Source of the DNA: UBA1444 sp964521625 | GTDB lineage: Bacteria > Bacillota > Negativicutes > UBA1444 | Assembly (NCBI GenBank): GCA_964521625.1 | Contig: CAZFSM010000003.1 | Coordinates: forward strand, 160,030 to 224,029 | Direction of reading: 5' to 3' | Length of the DNA: 64,000 nt | Part shown: positions 26,461 through 34,763 of the stretch, piece after piece | Layout of the letters: each line of letters starts with the position of its first letter | Position numbering within the stretch: position 1 is the first letter of the stretch | Made by a program: the position numbers and the translations under genes | The notes under the pieces: generated by a model | Seen by the model: the letters and a program-made list of their open reading frames with translations, nothing else | Told to the model about the DNA's origin: nothing | Databases searched by the model: none

Positions 26461-27609
26461 CTATACTACCGATGGTTCGATAAACAGGTCGCCGCGGGCA
26501 AACCGGCCGGCGTCCAGTAATTCAACCGGCAAAGCGGTTTTCAGGCCCAGCAGCTGTTCGGCGACGATCTGGCCGGTAATCGGCGCGATCATGAAGCCAT
26601 GGCCGCTGAAGCCTGCCGCCACATGAAAGCCTTCCACGTCACCGGCCGGCCCGAGGATCGGCTGGCGATCCGGCGACATATCGTACAACCCGGCCCATTG
26701 CCGCACTACATTGAGTCCGGCCAGCGGCGGCAGGATCTTGACGATCCGGCGGGCCATCTCACCGAGGAACTGCCAACTGGACTCGGTGTTGAAGCTCTCC
26801 GGTTCATCGGGGTGGCCGATACCCATGATAAAACTGCCATGCGGACTTTGCTGGCAATACAGGTTGTGGTGGAAACTCATCACCATCGAGTCCTGCATCG
26901 GTTCGACCGGTTCGGTCACGAGTATTTCATGCCGCTCGGGATAAATCGGCAGTTCGACGCCAACCATCCGGCCCAGCTGTTTGGAATAACCACCAGCCGC
27001 CACGACTACCCGTGGGGTACTGATAGTACCCCACCGGGTCTTGACCCCGGTGATCCGGCAACATTCCGCCTCGATTCCGGTCACTTCGTTATCGGTGCGG
27101 ATCTCCACGCCATGGCGCTGCGCCGCTTTCGCATAGGCGGCCGTCGCCTTGAACGGGTTGCAGTGGCCGTCTTTGGCGCAGAAGGTCGCGCCGAGCAGCC
27201 CGGCCGTGTTCAGATGCGGCACGATCTCTTTCGCTTCGTCCGGCGTCACCCAACGGGACGGAATCCCCAGCGAATTTTGCAATAGCAGGTTTTTTTTGAA
27301 CTGGGCCGCCATCTTTTCCGTATAGGCCAGCAACAGATAGCCGCCCTGTTTCAGTTCGATATCGACATCGACGTCCAGCAGCTGCGGCAGCTGTTCCAGC
27401 ATCCGGGTGCTTTCCCGCGACAGCAGGCAATTGGTTTCGGTTCCCCACTGCATCCGCATGCCGGCGCCGCAGCGTCCGGTGGCCCCACTGGCCAGGTAGC
27501 CGCGTTCCAAAAGCACCACTTTGCCTGCGCCGAGCCGGGCCAGGTTATAGGCAGTAGCGCAGCCGACGATTCCGCCGCCGATTACCACTACATCCGCTGT
27601 ATCATTCAT
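26461..27609 (-). CDS. FAD-dependent amino acid dehydrogenase catalytic subunit (probable proline dehydrogenase beta)
   Basis: 382-residue DadA/glycine-oxidase-fold flavoprotein. The dinucleotide motif is VVVIGGGIVGCATAYNLARLG at the N-terminus, and GAGMRMQWGTE and the C-terminal GFSGHGFMIAP motif are present. It resembles HcnC, opine and D-hydroxyproline oxidase subunits and the catalytic beta subunit of multi-subunit dye-linked L-proline dehydrogenase. The neighbouring P5C dehydrogenase makes proline the likeliest substrate. The ATG at 27607-27609 has GGAGGTGG upstream and overlaps the stop of the small Fe-S gene; a GTG three codons earlier is not needed. Confidence 0.8.
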   Translation of the reverse strand: MNDTADVVVIGGGIVGCATAYNLARLGAGKVVLLERGYLASGATGRCGAGMRMQWGTETNCLLSRESTRMLEQLPQLLDVDVDIELKQGGYLLLAYTEKMAAQFKKNLLLQNSLGIPSRWVTPDEAKEIVPHLNTAGLLGATFCAKDGHCNPFKATAAYAKAAQRHGVEIRTDNEVTGIEAECCRITGVKTRWGTISTPRVVVAAGGYSKQLGRMVGVELPIYPERHEILVTEPVEPMQDSMVMSFHHNLYCQQSPHGSFIMGIGHPDEPESFNTESSWQFLGEMARRIVKILPPLAGLNVVRQWAGLYDMSPDRQPILGPAGDVEGFHVAAGFSGHGFMIAPITGQIVAEQLLGLKTALPVELLDAGRFARGDLFIEPSVV

Positions 27610-27889
27610 CCGCGCCACCTCCGGAGAGCGCCCCCAGGCTGATGGTCGCCACCGGTTGGCGAAACGTCGGCAGCGCGATTTCAGCCAGCGGTTTGCCTGT
27701 GGTTTTGGCCAGTTCCTGCGCCACCAGCGGCATACAAGTCCGGCCCTGGCATGGCCCCATGCCGCAACGGCAACTGCGTTTGACCTCTTCGGTGCTCAGG
27801 TTTCCCTCGCCAATACTCTGGCGAATTTCCGACAATGTTATATCCTCACACCGGCAAATGATGATCTCTTCGCCGAGATTCTCGCTCAT
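27602..27889 (-). CDS. BFD-like [2Fe-2S]-binding subunit of the amino acid dehydrogenase
   Basis: 95 residues. The cysteines are arranged as in bacterioferritin-associated ferredoxin: IICRCED near residue 12, and CRCGMGPCQGRTC near residue 40. In many HcnB/OoxA-type proteins this domain is fused to the C-terminus of the alpha subunit; here it is a separate gene. ATGA overlap with the preceding ferredoxin gene implies tight coupling. It probably passes electrons between the two flavoproteins. Confidence 0.85.
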   Translation of the reverse strand: MSENLGEEIIICRCEDITLSEIRQSIGEGNLSTEEVKRSCRCGMGPCQGRTCMPLVAQELAKTTGKPLAEIALPTFRQPVATISLGALSGGGADE

Positions 27890-28380
27890 AGCGCCACTTC
27901 CTTTCGCCGCCGGATATTCCGCACATCCATCGCAACCGTTTTATCCACCGCCAGCCACAGCACCGTCGTCCGGTTGGCCTGCTGCTGCACCCGTTGCACA
28001 GTCGCCGCACCAACCGATTTTCCCGCCCGGTCGATCGCCTCGACGACTTCGCCGCTGGCCGGCAACGGGGCGAATTCATACGGTATTTTTAGCAATGCTG
28101 CCTCAGGCGACCAGTCATAGTCGATGACAAAAATCGCCAGGCCTGGGCACCGCGTGACACAGAGTCCGCAGCCGTTGCATTTTGCTTCGTCAAACACCGG
28201 CCGCTCGCTAATGCTTCCCGGCATTGTGATCGCGCCGCGCGGACAGGCTTCGGCGCAGGGATTGCAGGGAATCTGCTGAAAACACTCGACAACTGCCACC
28301 GGCCCTTGTTTCAGCCGTTCATCCGCCGGCAACACGGCCCGCAAATCTTCGGTCGTTGGAATTCCGTCCACTGCCAGCAT
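27886..28380 (-). CDS. Ferredoxin-like 2x[4Fe-4S] subunit of the amino acid dehydrogenase
   Basis: 164 residues. The cluster motifs are IPCNPCAEACPRGAI (about residue 37 onwards; its first cysteine may be the one in VECFQQ) and CNGCGLCVTRCPGLAI. The rest is a C-terminal domain of about 70 residues that I do not recognise. The chosen start (MLAVDGIPTT) has GAGGTGGGG upstream and lies 1 bp after the preceding stop; an open frame runs further up but inside the neighbouring gene. It is probably the electron outlet of the complex. The same order of a 4Fe-4S protein between the alpha and beta flavoproteins occurs in archaeal four-subunit proline dehydrogenases. Confidence 0.85.
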   Translation of the reverse strand: MLAVDGIPTTEDLRAVLPADERLKQGPVAVVECFQQIPCNPCAEACPRGAITMPGSISERPVFDEAKCNGCGLCVTRCPGLAIFVIDYDWSPEAALLKIPYEFAPLPASGEVVEAIDRAGKSVGAATVQRVQQQANRTTVLWLAVDKTVAMDVRNIRRRKEVAL

Positions 28381-28381
28381 C

Positions 28382-29470
28382 TTACCCCACCTCTCCCAGC
28401 ATGACTTTGCACAGGCCATTGCAGACTTTGGCGCTGACCGGAGCGCTGCGCAGCGCATTCAACTGTGACTTCGCCTCGTGATAGAGGGCGGCAAAGTTTT
28501 CGCTCTGGTAACGCAGGGCAAAGGCCGCTGCCAGTCCCGCCAGTTTCCCTTCGACCATCGCCGCCGATGCCTCTTCGACGCCGGCCACATCGCCCGCCAC
28601 ATAGATATTGTGATGGGTCGTCAATAAATCGGCATTACGCCAGGGAACATAGCCGCCGAGTTCCGGCACGAACTCCATCTTGCAACCGGCCTGCCAGAGC
28701 AGCTCGGTCAATGGGCAGAGGCCGACAGCCAGGCACAACCCGTCCACGGCGAAGTCCCCTTCCGTACCGGGGATCTGCGCCCATTTTTCGTCCAGCTGGC
28801 AGACGGTAACGCCGCCCAGCCGGTCAGTGCCATAGGCGCGTTTGATCGTGTGGCCGGTATAGATCGGCACGCCGCAGCGCTGGATTTTCGATGCATGGAC
28901 CCAGTAGGCGCCGATTTTGGGCGCCGCCTCGATGATCGCCGCCACTTCGACTCCCGCCTGCAGTAGTTGGTAGGCGACAATCACGCCGATATTGCCAGCG
29001 CCGACCATTAGCACCCGCTCGGCTGGCTTGACACCGTAAACATTCATCAGGGTCTGCACCGCGCCGGCCCCGTAAATGCCGGGCAGGTCGTTGTTGGGAA
29101 ACGCCAGCGTCTTTTCCGATGCACCGGTCGCCACAATCAACTTCTTCGGTTTCACCAGACAAAACGAGTCGCCCTGTTTAACCGACAGCACCCCGTCAGG
29201 GTAATAGCCTAGGGCGGTGGCGTTCTTCCATACGGTGACATTGGACAGCGGCGCCAATTGATCCATCAGTTTATGGGCGATTTCGAAGCCCCGTTCGCCG
29301 GCGTATTCTTCGCGCGAACCAAAAAATTTATGCGTCTGTTTGATCAGCTGGCCGCCCAGTTCAGTCCCCCGTTCCAGCAGCAACACCTGCGCCCCCATTT
29401 CGGCCGCCTGGATCGCCGCCATCAGGCCAGCCGGACCAGCACCGATTATGGCGATATCTGTATGCCTCAT
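28382..29470 (-). CDS. NAD(P)/FAD-dependent oxidoreductase, alpha subunit of the amino acid dehydrogenase
   Basis: 362 residues. An FAD motif IAIIGAGPAGLMAAIQAAEMG opens the chain, GATGASEK-like IVATGASEKTLAFP follows, a second dinucleotide fold has VLMVGAGNIGVIVAYQLL, and GDVAGVEEASAAMVEGKLAG is the FAD-binding C-terminal motif. This is the HcnB/SoxA-alpha-like family. The ATG overlaps the stop of the [2Fe-2S] gene (ATGA). In proline dehydrogenase complexes the equivalent subunit handles NADH or artificial acceptors. Confidence 0.87.
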   Translation of the reverse strand: MRHTDIAIIGAGPAGLMAAIQAAEMGAQVLLLERGTELGGQLIKQTHKFFGSREEYAGERGFEIAHKLMDQLAPLSNVTVWKNATALGYYPDGVLSVKQGDSFCLVKPKKLIVATGASEKTLAFPNNDLPGIYGAGAVQTLMNVYGVKPAERVLMVGAGNIGVIVAYQLLQAGVEVAAIIEAAPKIGAYWVHASKIQRCGVPIYTGHTIKRAYGTDRLGGVTVCQLDEKWAQIPGTEGDFAVDGLCLAVGLCPLTELLWQAGCKMEFVPELGGYVPWRNADLLTTHHNIYVAGDVAGVEEASAAMVEGKLAGLAAAFALRYQSENFAALYHEAKSQLNALRSAPVSAKVCNGLCKVMLGEVG

Positions 29471-29772
29471 ACCAGCTTTCCCTTCCCTTCCTGGGTTTCC
29501 ACCTGCATGCCGGCGCGCAGGGGTTCGACGCAGACCCGGACATTGGGCACGCCGTCCACTGTCATCAGACAGGAAGAGCAGTTGCCAATCGCGCAGAACA
29601 AACCGCGCGGACGATGAAACCGACTACTGTGACGCAGCGAACGGACTCCCGCCGCATGCAGCGCCGCCGCAATCGGTTCGCCAGCCAGTCCTTCCACCGC
29701 TTTCCCATCAAAAATAAACTGTACTGTTTCCCGTACAGGAAACTCCAGAATCGGATGATTCTCGACACGCAC
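29467..29772 (-). CDS. HcnA-like [2Fe-2S] subunit of the amino acid dehydrogenase
   Basis: 101 residues starting at GTG (29770-29772), with AGGTGA 7 nt upstream. FIFDGKAVEGLAGEPIAAAL is the family start, and the plant-type cluster ligands are in FCAIGNCSSCLMTVDG plus a later Cys in VRVCVEP. It is the first gene of the six-gene operon and lies 46 bp downstream of a sigma-54 promoter. Confidence 0.87.
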   Translation of the reverse strand: MRVENHPILEFPVRETVQFIFDGKAVEGLAGEPIAAALHAAGVRSLRHSSRFHRPRGLFCAIGNCSSCLMTVDGVPNVRVCVEPLRAGMQVETQEGKGKLV

Positions 29773-29817
29773 TGATCAGTCACCTCCGTTTGACCCTTGA
29801 TTATGAAAAGGTATATA

Positions 29818-29834
29818 TTGCACGAACCGTGCCA
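29818..29834 (-). promoter_or_regulatory. Sigma-54 promoter of the proline catabolic operon
   Basis: On the minus strand, TGGCAC, 5 nt, GTGCA matches the -24/-12 consensus except for one T. It is 46 bp upstream of the first structural gene and just downstream of the sigma-54 activator gene, its obvious regulator. Confidence 0.8.
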
Positions 29835-29841
29835 ACCGGAT

Positions 29842-29876
29842 AAAAAAATCGGCAATGCCCTATAGCACAGCCGATT
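29842..29876 (-). terminator. Terminator of the sigma-54 activator gene
   Basis: On the minus strand, AATCGGC and GCCGATT pair with an inner TGC/GCA, followed by seven T. It separates the regulator transcript from the sigma-54 promoter 8 bp further on. Confidence 0.75.
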
Positions 29877-29945
29877 GCGAGATTTCACCCGATTGGTTTT
29901 GTTGTTTAGGAATACCCCCCTGCCTCAAAAGCCCCGGCAAAACTG

Positions 29946-31439
29946 TCAGTTTTTCGTCATTTTTGTCGATTCTCCGACAGTCAATTGCAAACTTTTCATT
30001 TTATAATACAGCGTACTGCGAGGAATCCCCAGTTTTTTTGCGGCCAACACCTTATTGAAATTGACTTCCGCCAATACCCGGACAATCAGGTCCCTTTCGA
30101 CAGCCTCGGTCGTGTCAGTGAGCGTCTGCCCTGCCACTGGTCGTCGTTGCACGTCGCCGTGCAGTGCGGCGGCGGATTCCGCGGCGAGATTGGCCGGCAG
30201 ATTGGCCAGTGTCATTATTTCGCCGTCACATAGGATCACCATGCGTTCCAGTGCATTATACAGTTCGCGCACATTACCCGGCCACTCATAGTCGAGCAAG
30301 GCCGCCATCACCGCCGGTTCCAGCCGGCGGATCTGCTTGCCGTGCAACTGGCTGAAATGTTGAATTCCCCGGTGAACCAGCTCCGGAATGTCATCGCGAC
30401 GTTCCCGCAGCGACGGCAAGGGAATCGTTACCACATTCAAACGGTAATACAAGTCTTCGCGGAACTCCCCCCGCGCGATCATCGTCTCCAGGTCGCGGTG
30501 CGTTGCCGCAATCACCCGGATATCGACGTGGACCGGTTTGCCACCGACCCGGTTAAACCGTTGTTCCTGCAGGACCCGCAGCAGTTTCACCTGCATTTCT
30601 TTCGGCATCTCGCCGATTTCATCGAGAAACAACGTGCCTGTATGCGCCTGTTCCAGATAGCCGGATTTCCCTTTTTTGTCGGCCCCGGTGAACGAACCCG
30701 CCTCGTAGCCAAACAGTTCGCTTTCGAACAAATTGACCGGAATGGCGCCACAATTAATCGCCACGAACTGTCCCGGCCTATGGCTGGCCTGATGGATGGC
30801 GCGCGCAAACAACTCTTTGCCGCTGCCGCTCTCGCCACGCAGCATGACCGAAACATTGGCGGCAGCAACGCGACGGGCCACACGAACCGCTTCCATTACC
30901 AACGGACTATGCCCGTAAATCGGCGAGAATTCGTCCGCCGTGGCCTGCATCTTGTCAATTTCCTGGCGCAAACTCCGCACCTCATTGCCGGCTTCCGACA
31001 GTTGCTGGTTCAGGTTGACCACTTCGGTGATGTCCCGCTCGGCGGAAACGCCGCCGACAATCTTGCCGTCCAGACGTACCGGCTGGGCATTGATCAAGAC
31101 ATGAGTGCCGGGGCAGGGTTTATGATACGCTTCGCGAACTAGCAGTCCGTCGTGCATCGCCTGCGTAACCATCAGGTTGGAAAAAAACTTGCCAATCGGC
31201 TGCCCGATAATTTCAGCCTCTGCAATCCCGTATAACAGTTCGGCTCTGCGATTCCAGCCGACCACCCGATTTTCGGCATCAATCACACAGACGGCTTCCT
31301 CCAGCACATCGAGTAGCTCGTTCCAGCGAGCCGCCTGCAGCAAATTCTCCAGCAGCAGCTCCTGAAAAAGCTGTTTCAATTCCTCAGGCGAACTGGTTTC
31401 TATTCTATCCTGCAACAATTCCCCGGCCTGCTTCCCCAT
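29946..31439 (-). CDS. Sigma-54-dependent transcriptional activator with PAS domain
   Basis: 497 residues. The PAS domain (about 40-145: VCVIDAENRVVGWNRRAELL) is followed by a short coiled coil and the AAA+ domain (about 175-400). It has Walker A GESGSGKEL, the sigma-54 contact loop AGSFTGADKKGK (GSFTGA instead of GAFTGA), Walker B GTLFLDEIGEM, and RLNVVTIPLPSLRERRDDIP. The C-terminal Fis-type helix-turn-helix is FNKVLAAKKLGIPRSTLYYK. The ATG at 31437-31439 has GGAGG 9 nt upstream; the TTG two codons earlier is too close. It most likely activates the downstream proline operon, sensing its ligand through the PAS domain. Confidence 0.93.
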   Translation of the reverse strand: MGKQAGELLQDRIETSSPEELKQLFQELLLENLLQAARWNELLDVLEEAVCVIDAENRVVGWNRRAELLYGIAEAEIIGQPIGKFFSNLMVTQAMHDGLLVREAYHKPCPGTHVLINAQPVRLDGKIVGGVSAERDITEVVNLNQQLSEAGNEVRSLRQEIDKMQATADEFSPIYGHSPLVMEAVRVARRVAAANVSVMLRGESGSGKELFARAIHQASHRPGQFVAINCGAIPVNLFESELFGYEAGSFTGADKKGKSGYLEQAHTGTLFLDEIGEMPKEMQVKLLRVLQEQRFNRVGGKPVHVDIRVIAATHRDLETMIARGEFREDLYYRLNVVTIPLPSLRERRDDIPELVHRGIQHFSQLHGKQIRRLEPAVMAALLDYEWPGNVRELYNALERMVILCDGEIMTLANLPANLAAESAAALHGDVQRRPVAGQTLTDTTEAVERDLIVRVLAEVNFNKVLAAKKLGIPRSTLYYKMKSLQLTVGESTKMTKN

Positions 31440-31505
31440 CCTCAACCGCCTCCGTTATCCCCTGCTCATAATAAAAAAAGCTACCGAACCCCTAATAGGA
31501 GTGTC

Positions 31506-31541
31506 GAGCAGCTCTGCTCTGTCAGTGACGAAAAACTGACA
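31506..31541. repeat. Two short inverted repeats in the activator leader
   Basis: GAGCA...TGCTC (31506-31519, 4-nt loop) and TGTCAGT...ACTGACA (31520-31541, 8-nt loop) are adjacent, just downstream of the activator promoter on the minus strand. They could be hairpins in the leader or operators. Confidence 0.45.
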
Positions 31542-31553
31542 CTATTATTTAGT

Positions 31554-31582
31554 ATTATACGTGGCGGATGATCAATTGGCAA
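31554..31582 (-). promoter_or_regulatory. Sigma-A promoter of the sigma-54 activator gene
   Basis: On the minus strand, TTGCCA (31577-31582) and TATAAT (31554-31559) are 17 nt apart, giving a leader of about 108 nt. Confidence 0.7.
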
Positions 31583-31720
31583 GTCGAGCGTCGCTTACTT
31601 AATAATAGCCATCATCACCGGATCTACCTTGATCATGACCGCAACGGAACGAATGAAGGGTTTACACTGCTAACAGAGAATTAGTTAAGAATCGAATCCG
31701 AGAAAAGAGGAGTCCTATTT

Positions 31721-32446
31721 GTGAAAAAGTTGCTAACCGTGATGATCATGTTTTGTTTGGTAGGAATGGGCGTAGGACAAGCAGCAGTTCCAGCCAAAGA
31801 CTACAATGAAACCGCCAGCCAAGTTCTTAAAAGCGCTGTTACAAGCGATGACGCAGAGCAAGTAAAACAGTCCTTTGCTATGGGAGCCGACCCCAATTAC
31901 TTACAAGGTCGCTCGGATGCACCATTCAACCGCGCAATAATGAAATCTAAATCCACGGCTATTGTTCAATGTTTTATTGATAATGGGGTTGATGTTAATT
32001 TCAAAGCAGTGGGTAACGGCAGCTATCCGTCCGCTCTGGCAACGGCAATGAGTGAACGGCGTTTGGATATGGTTGAAATGTTGCTTAATGCCGGGGCGGA
32101 CCCCAATCTAAGCTTCGATAGCGAAGTTAACGAAGGCAGCTTTATTACTGATGTGCAAGAACAGACTATCGTTTTTTGGGCAGTACGATCAGATAAACCG
32201 ATTGATTTAAATATTTTAAAATTATTAATCGAAAAAGGCGCCAACATAAATAAAGCAGATAGTTTGGGAAATACGCCTTTAATGACTGCCTGTGAACTAG
32301 GCAAAATTGAAAGTGTCAAACTTTTATTGACAAACGGCGCAAATCCCAATCAAGCCAACAAAAAATCAAAAAAACCTTTGGATTTTGCAATAAAATCAGG
32401 CCATCTGGCGCTAATAAATCTATTAAGTCCCCTCACGAAAAATTAG
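31721..32446 (+). CDS. Exported ankyrin-repeat protein
   Basis: 241 residues starting at GTG; AAAGAGGAG lies 8 nt upstream. A signal peptide (about 1-22, ending GQAAVPA) is followed by about five ankyrin-like repeats. The clearest are EMLLNAGADPNLSF, LKLLIEKGANINKADSLGNT and VKLLLTNGANPNQANK. It is probably periplasmic and binds a protein partner. It has a lower GC content than its neighbours and stands alone between two minus-strand genes, which may mean separate acquisition. No specific function can be given. Confidence 0.82.
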   Translation: MKKLLTVMIMFCLVGMGVGQAAVPAKDYNETASQVLKSAVTSDDAEQVKQSFAMGADPNYLQGRSDAPFNRAIMKSKSTAIVQCFIDNGVDVNFKAVGNGSYPSALATAMSERRLDMVEMLLNAGADPNLSFDSEVNEGSFITDVQEQTIVFWAVRSDKPIDLNILKLLIEKGANINKADSLGNTPLMTACELGKIESVKLLLTNGANPNQANKKSKKPLDFAIKSGHLALINLLSPLTKN

Positions 32447-32537
32447 CTGCGATTAGAAGCATCAAGGCACTCGTAAATTGGCAGTAATGGCAGCCACTTT
32501 TACATCATCACCCATCAGCTCCAGCCGCGCGACCAAA

Positions 32538-32582
32538 ACAAATCCGGGCAGAATCTCCTGCAGAGATTCTGCCCGGATTTGT
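32538..32582. terminator. Bidirectional terminator between the ankyrin gene and gdh
   Basis: A 20-bp perfect stem (32538-32557 with 32563-32582; core CCGGGCAGAATCTC) and a 5-nt loop. The minus-strand side ends in TTTGTTTTGG, so it mainly serves gdh. Confidence 0.85.
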
Positions 32583-32632
32583 ATACGTTCCGCTTGGTCA
32601 GTTGGCAATACCGTGATCAGGCAGCCAGAAAA

Positions 32633-33892
32633 TCAGGGGAACACCCCGCGCAGTTTTTTCGCTTTGACGACACGGCCGAGGGCCAACATATAGGCTGCCA
32701 TTCGGAAGGAAACTTTTTTCTGTTCATGTAGTTCCCATATCTCGGCAAATGCCTTGTTCATGATTTTTTCCAGATTGAGGTTTATGTACTCCTCATCCCA
32801 CATGAACGACTCGTTATTCTGCACCCACTCAAAATAGGAAACAACCACGCCGCCCGCATTAGTAAGAATATCAGGCAGAACGATCACGCCTTTTTGCTGG
32901 AGCACTTCATCGGCCTCATTGGTTGTCGGTCCGTTAGCGCCTTCGAGGATGATCCGGGCGCGGATCTTTTCAACATTATGCAAATTGATCTGGTTTTCCA
33001 GTGCCGCCAGGAACAGGACATCGACGTCAAGCGTCAACAGGTCGGCTTGGGGAATCACCTCGAGCCCCGGCTCCGAATAACCGAGCAGGGATTTTTTATT
33101 CTGCTCGGCATAAGCAATCGCCGCCGGCACATCAATGCCGTCTTTTTTGTATAGCGCGCAAAATGCATCGCCAATCGCCACGATCTTGAATCCTTTGTCA
33201 TACATCAACTTGGCGCCAGTGCTACCGACATTACCAAAACCCTGGACAGCCAGTCGCGTATCCGCCGGGTTTTCGCCGCTTTTCTGCATGTAGTTCAACA
33301 AGGTGATCATCGCGCCGCGTCCGGTTGCCTCACGCCGACCCAGTGAACCGCCAATTTCAAGCGGCTTGCCGGTAACAACACCGGGAATGGCATACCCTTT
33401 CAACATGCTGAACGTATCCATGATCCAGGCCATCACCTGCGCGTCAGTGTTAACATCTGGCGCCGGAATATCCTTGTCCGGTCCGATAATTGGCATAATC
33501 ATCGTGGTATAGCGGCGGGTCATCTTGCGCAACTCTGATTCACTCAGTTTGCTCGGGTCGCAGGTAACGCCGCCTTTGGCTCCGCCATAAGGGATGCCCA
33601 CCACGGCGCACTTCCAGGTCATCCAGGCCGCCAACGCCTTGACTTCATCCAGATTGGTGTCCGGGTGAAAACGAATGCCGCCTTTGCACGGGCCACGCGT
33701 ACTGCTGTGCTGCACCCGGTAACCCTGGAATACTTCCGTGTGGCCATCATCCATTACGACCGGCACGGAAACCAATAGTTCCCGCTCAGGCGTCCGCAAT
33801 GTGACATAATCGTTGTAGGTTAGTCCCAGATTTTTAGCTGCTTCGTCCAGTACGCCCAACATGCTTTCATACGGATTGTAATTATGGGTCAT
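32633..33892 (-). CDS. gdhA: Glutamate dehydrogenase
   Basis: 419 residues, the size of bacterial hexameric GDH. It interconverts glutamate with 2-oxoglutarate and ammonia using NAD(P). The substrate-binding and catalytic lysines are in RGPCKGGIRFHP and WKCAVVGIPYGGAKGGV, and the dinucleotide fold is LAVQGFGNVGSTGAKL. Coenzyme preference cannot be called with confidence. GGGAG precedes the ATG. Standing next to the proline operon, it would complete the route from proline through glutamate to 2-oxoglutarate. Confidence 0.95.
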   Translation of the reverse strand: MTHNYNPYESMLGVLDEAAKNLGLTYNDYVTLRTPERELLVSVPVVMDDGHTEVFQGYRVQHSSTRGPCKGGIRFHPDTNLDEVKALAAWMTWKCAVVGIPYGGAKGGVTCDPSKLSESELRKMTRRYTTMIMPIIGPDKDIPAPDVNTDAQVMAWIMDTFSMLKGYAIPGVVTGKPLEIGGSLGRREATGRGAMITLLNYMQKSGENPADTRLAVQGFGNVGSTGAKLMYDKGFKIVAIGDAFCALYKKDGIDVPAAIAYAEQNKKSLLGYSEPGLEVIPQADLLTLDVDVLFLAALENQINLHNVEKIRARIILEGANGPTTNEADEVLQQKGVIVLPDILTNAGGVVVSYFEWVQNNESFMWDEEYINLNLEKIMNKAFAEIWELHEQKKVSFRMAAYMLALGRVVKAKKLRGVFP

Positions 33893-33960
33893 TTCTCCAC
33901 TCCCTTTATTTTGGTTTCATTGAATGCATCACTGCAATTTTTTCCTACCTGTTTAATCAG

Positions 33961-33989
33961 ATTATAACATTGTTGAACATTGTATACAA
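33961..33989 (-). promoter_or_regulatory. Promoter of gdhA overlapped by a TTGTATACAA palindrome
   Basis: On the minus strand, TTGTAT (33984-33989) and TATAAT (33961-33966) are 17 nt apart. The -35 element is inside the perfect palindrome TTGTATACAA (33980-33989), which resembles GntR-type operators, so repression at this point is plausible. Confidence 0.6.
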
Positions 33990-34026
33990 GATACAGTTGA
34001 GATAATTCTGTCATTGAAATAAAAAT

Positions 34027-34064
34027 AATAAAAATCCCCAGAAAATTTCCTGGGGATTTTTATT
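34027..34064. terminator. Terminator downstream of pcp
   Basis: AAAAATCCCCAG and CTGGGGATTTTT form a 15-bp stem around an 8-nt loop, flanked by A-rich and T-rich ends. It lies 30 bp past the pcp stop on the minus strand. Confidence 0.85.
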
Positions 34065-34092
34065 ACACTGTAAAATATTCTGAAGAAACTGT

Positions 34093-34740
34093 TTAGCAGA
34101 TCGTCCCGCCGGTCTGTTTGATGTCGCTTTCCGCCGACACAGCTGCCGCCAATGCGACTTCCAGTCCTTTGACAATCGTCTCCACCGCCATACTCGGCTG
34201 GCCGCCCAACCGGGCCGCCTGTTCCGGCAGGTAAGGAATGTGCACGAACCCGCCGCGGACCCCATTGCCGCGCTCGGCCAGGCAGTGCATCAGGCCATAG
34301 AACAAGTGATTACAGACGAACGTGCCCGCCGAGTTCGATACAGCAGCCGGAATGCCGGCCTGCTTCATCGCCGCCACCATCGCCTTGATCGGCAAACTGC
34401 TCCAATAAGCGACTGGCGCCCCGGAGACAATCGCTTCGTCAACCGGTTGGAACCCGCCATTGTCAGGAATCCGGAAATCGTCCATGTTGATCGCCACCCG
34501 CTCCGGCGTGATTTCCAGACGGCCGCCGGCCTGTCCCACTGCCAGCACCAACACGGGCTCGGTCTCGGCAATGAATTTTTCAATTGCTTCAATCGAGGCA
34601 AACCGGGTCACCGGCAATTCTTTCGTAACAACCTTATAGCCGCCAACCTGACGTCCATCGAGCAATTTGATCGCTTCCAGCGCCGGATTGACCGGCTCAC
34701 CGCCAAACGGGCCAAACCCGGTGACTAAAATATTCCGCAT
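34093..34740 (-). CDS. pcp: Pyrrolidone-carboxylate peptidase (pyroglutamyl peptidase I)
   Basis: 215-residue cytoplasmic cysteine peptidase of family C15, removing N-terminal 5-oxoproline from peptides. The start MRNILVTGFGPFGGEPVNPA and the active-site regions LEITPERVAINMDDFRIPDN (Glu), NSAGTFVCNHLFYG (Cys, about residue 143) and GFVHIPYLPEQ (His) are all intact. It is the last gene of a unit with DUF969, DUF979 and a Crp-type regulator; this gene group is known from other Firmicutes and Deinococcus-type bacteria. The released pyroglutamate can enter glutamate metabolism. Confidence 0.95.
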   Translation of the reverse strand: MRNILVTGFGPFGGEPVNPALEAIKLLDGRQVGGYKVVTKELPVTRFASIEAIEKFIAETEPVLVLAVGQAGGRLEITPERVAINMDDFRIPDNGGFQPVDEAIVSGAPVAYWSSLPIKAMVAAMKQAGIPAAVSNSAGTFVCNHLFYGLMHCLAERGNGVRGGFVHIPYLPEQAARLGGQPSMAVETIVKGLEVALAAAVSAESDIKQTGGTIC

Positions 34741-34763
34741 GGTCTTGCCTCCTTATTTCTTGT

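Noticed and set aside
26461..29772. Hydrogen cyanide synthase HcnABC
   Set aside because: The subunits match HcnA, HcnB and HcnC families, but extra Fe-S subunits and an adjacent P5C dehydrogenase fit proline dehydrogenase better.
31560..31585. Second sigma-54 promoter (TTGGCAAG on the plus strand) before the ankyrin gene
   Set aside because: No GC at the -12 position with the right spacing; the same bases form the -35 element of the minus-strand promoter.
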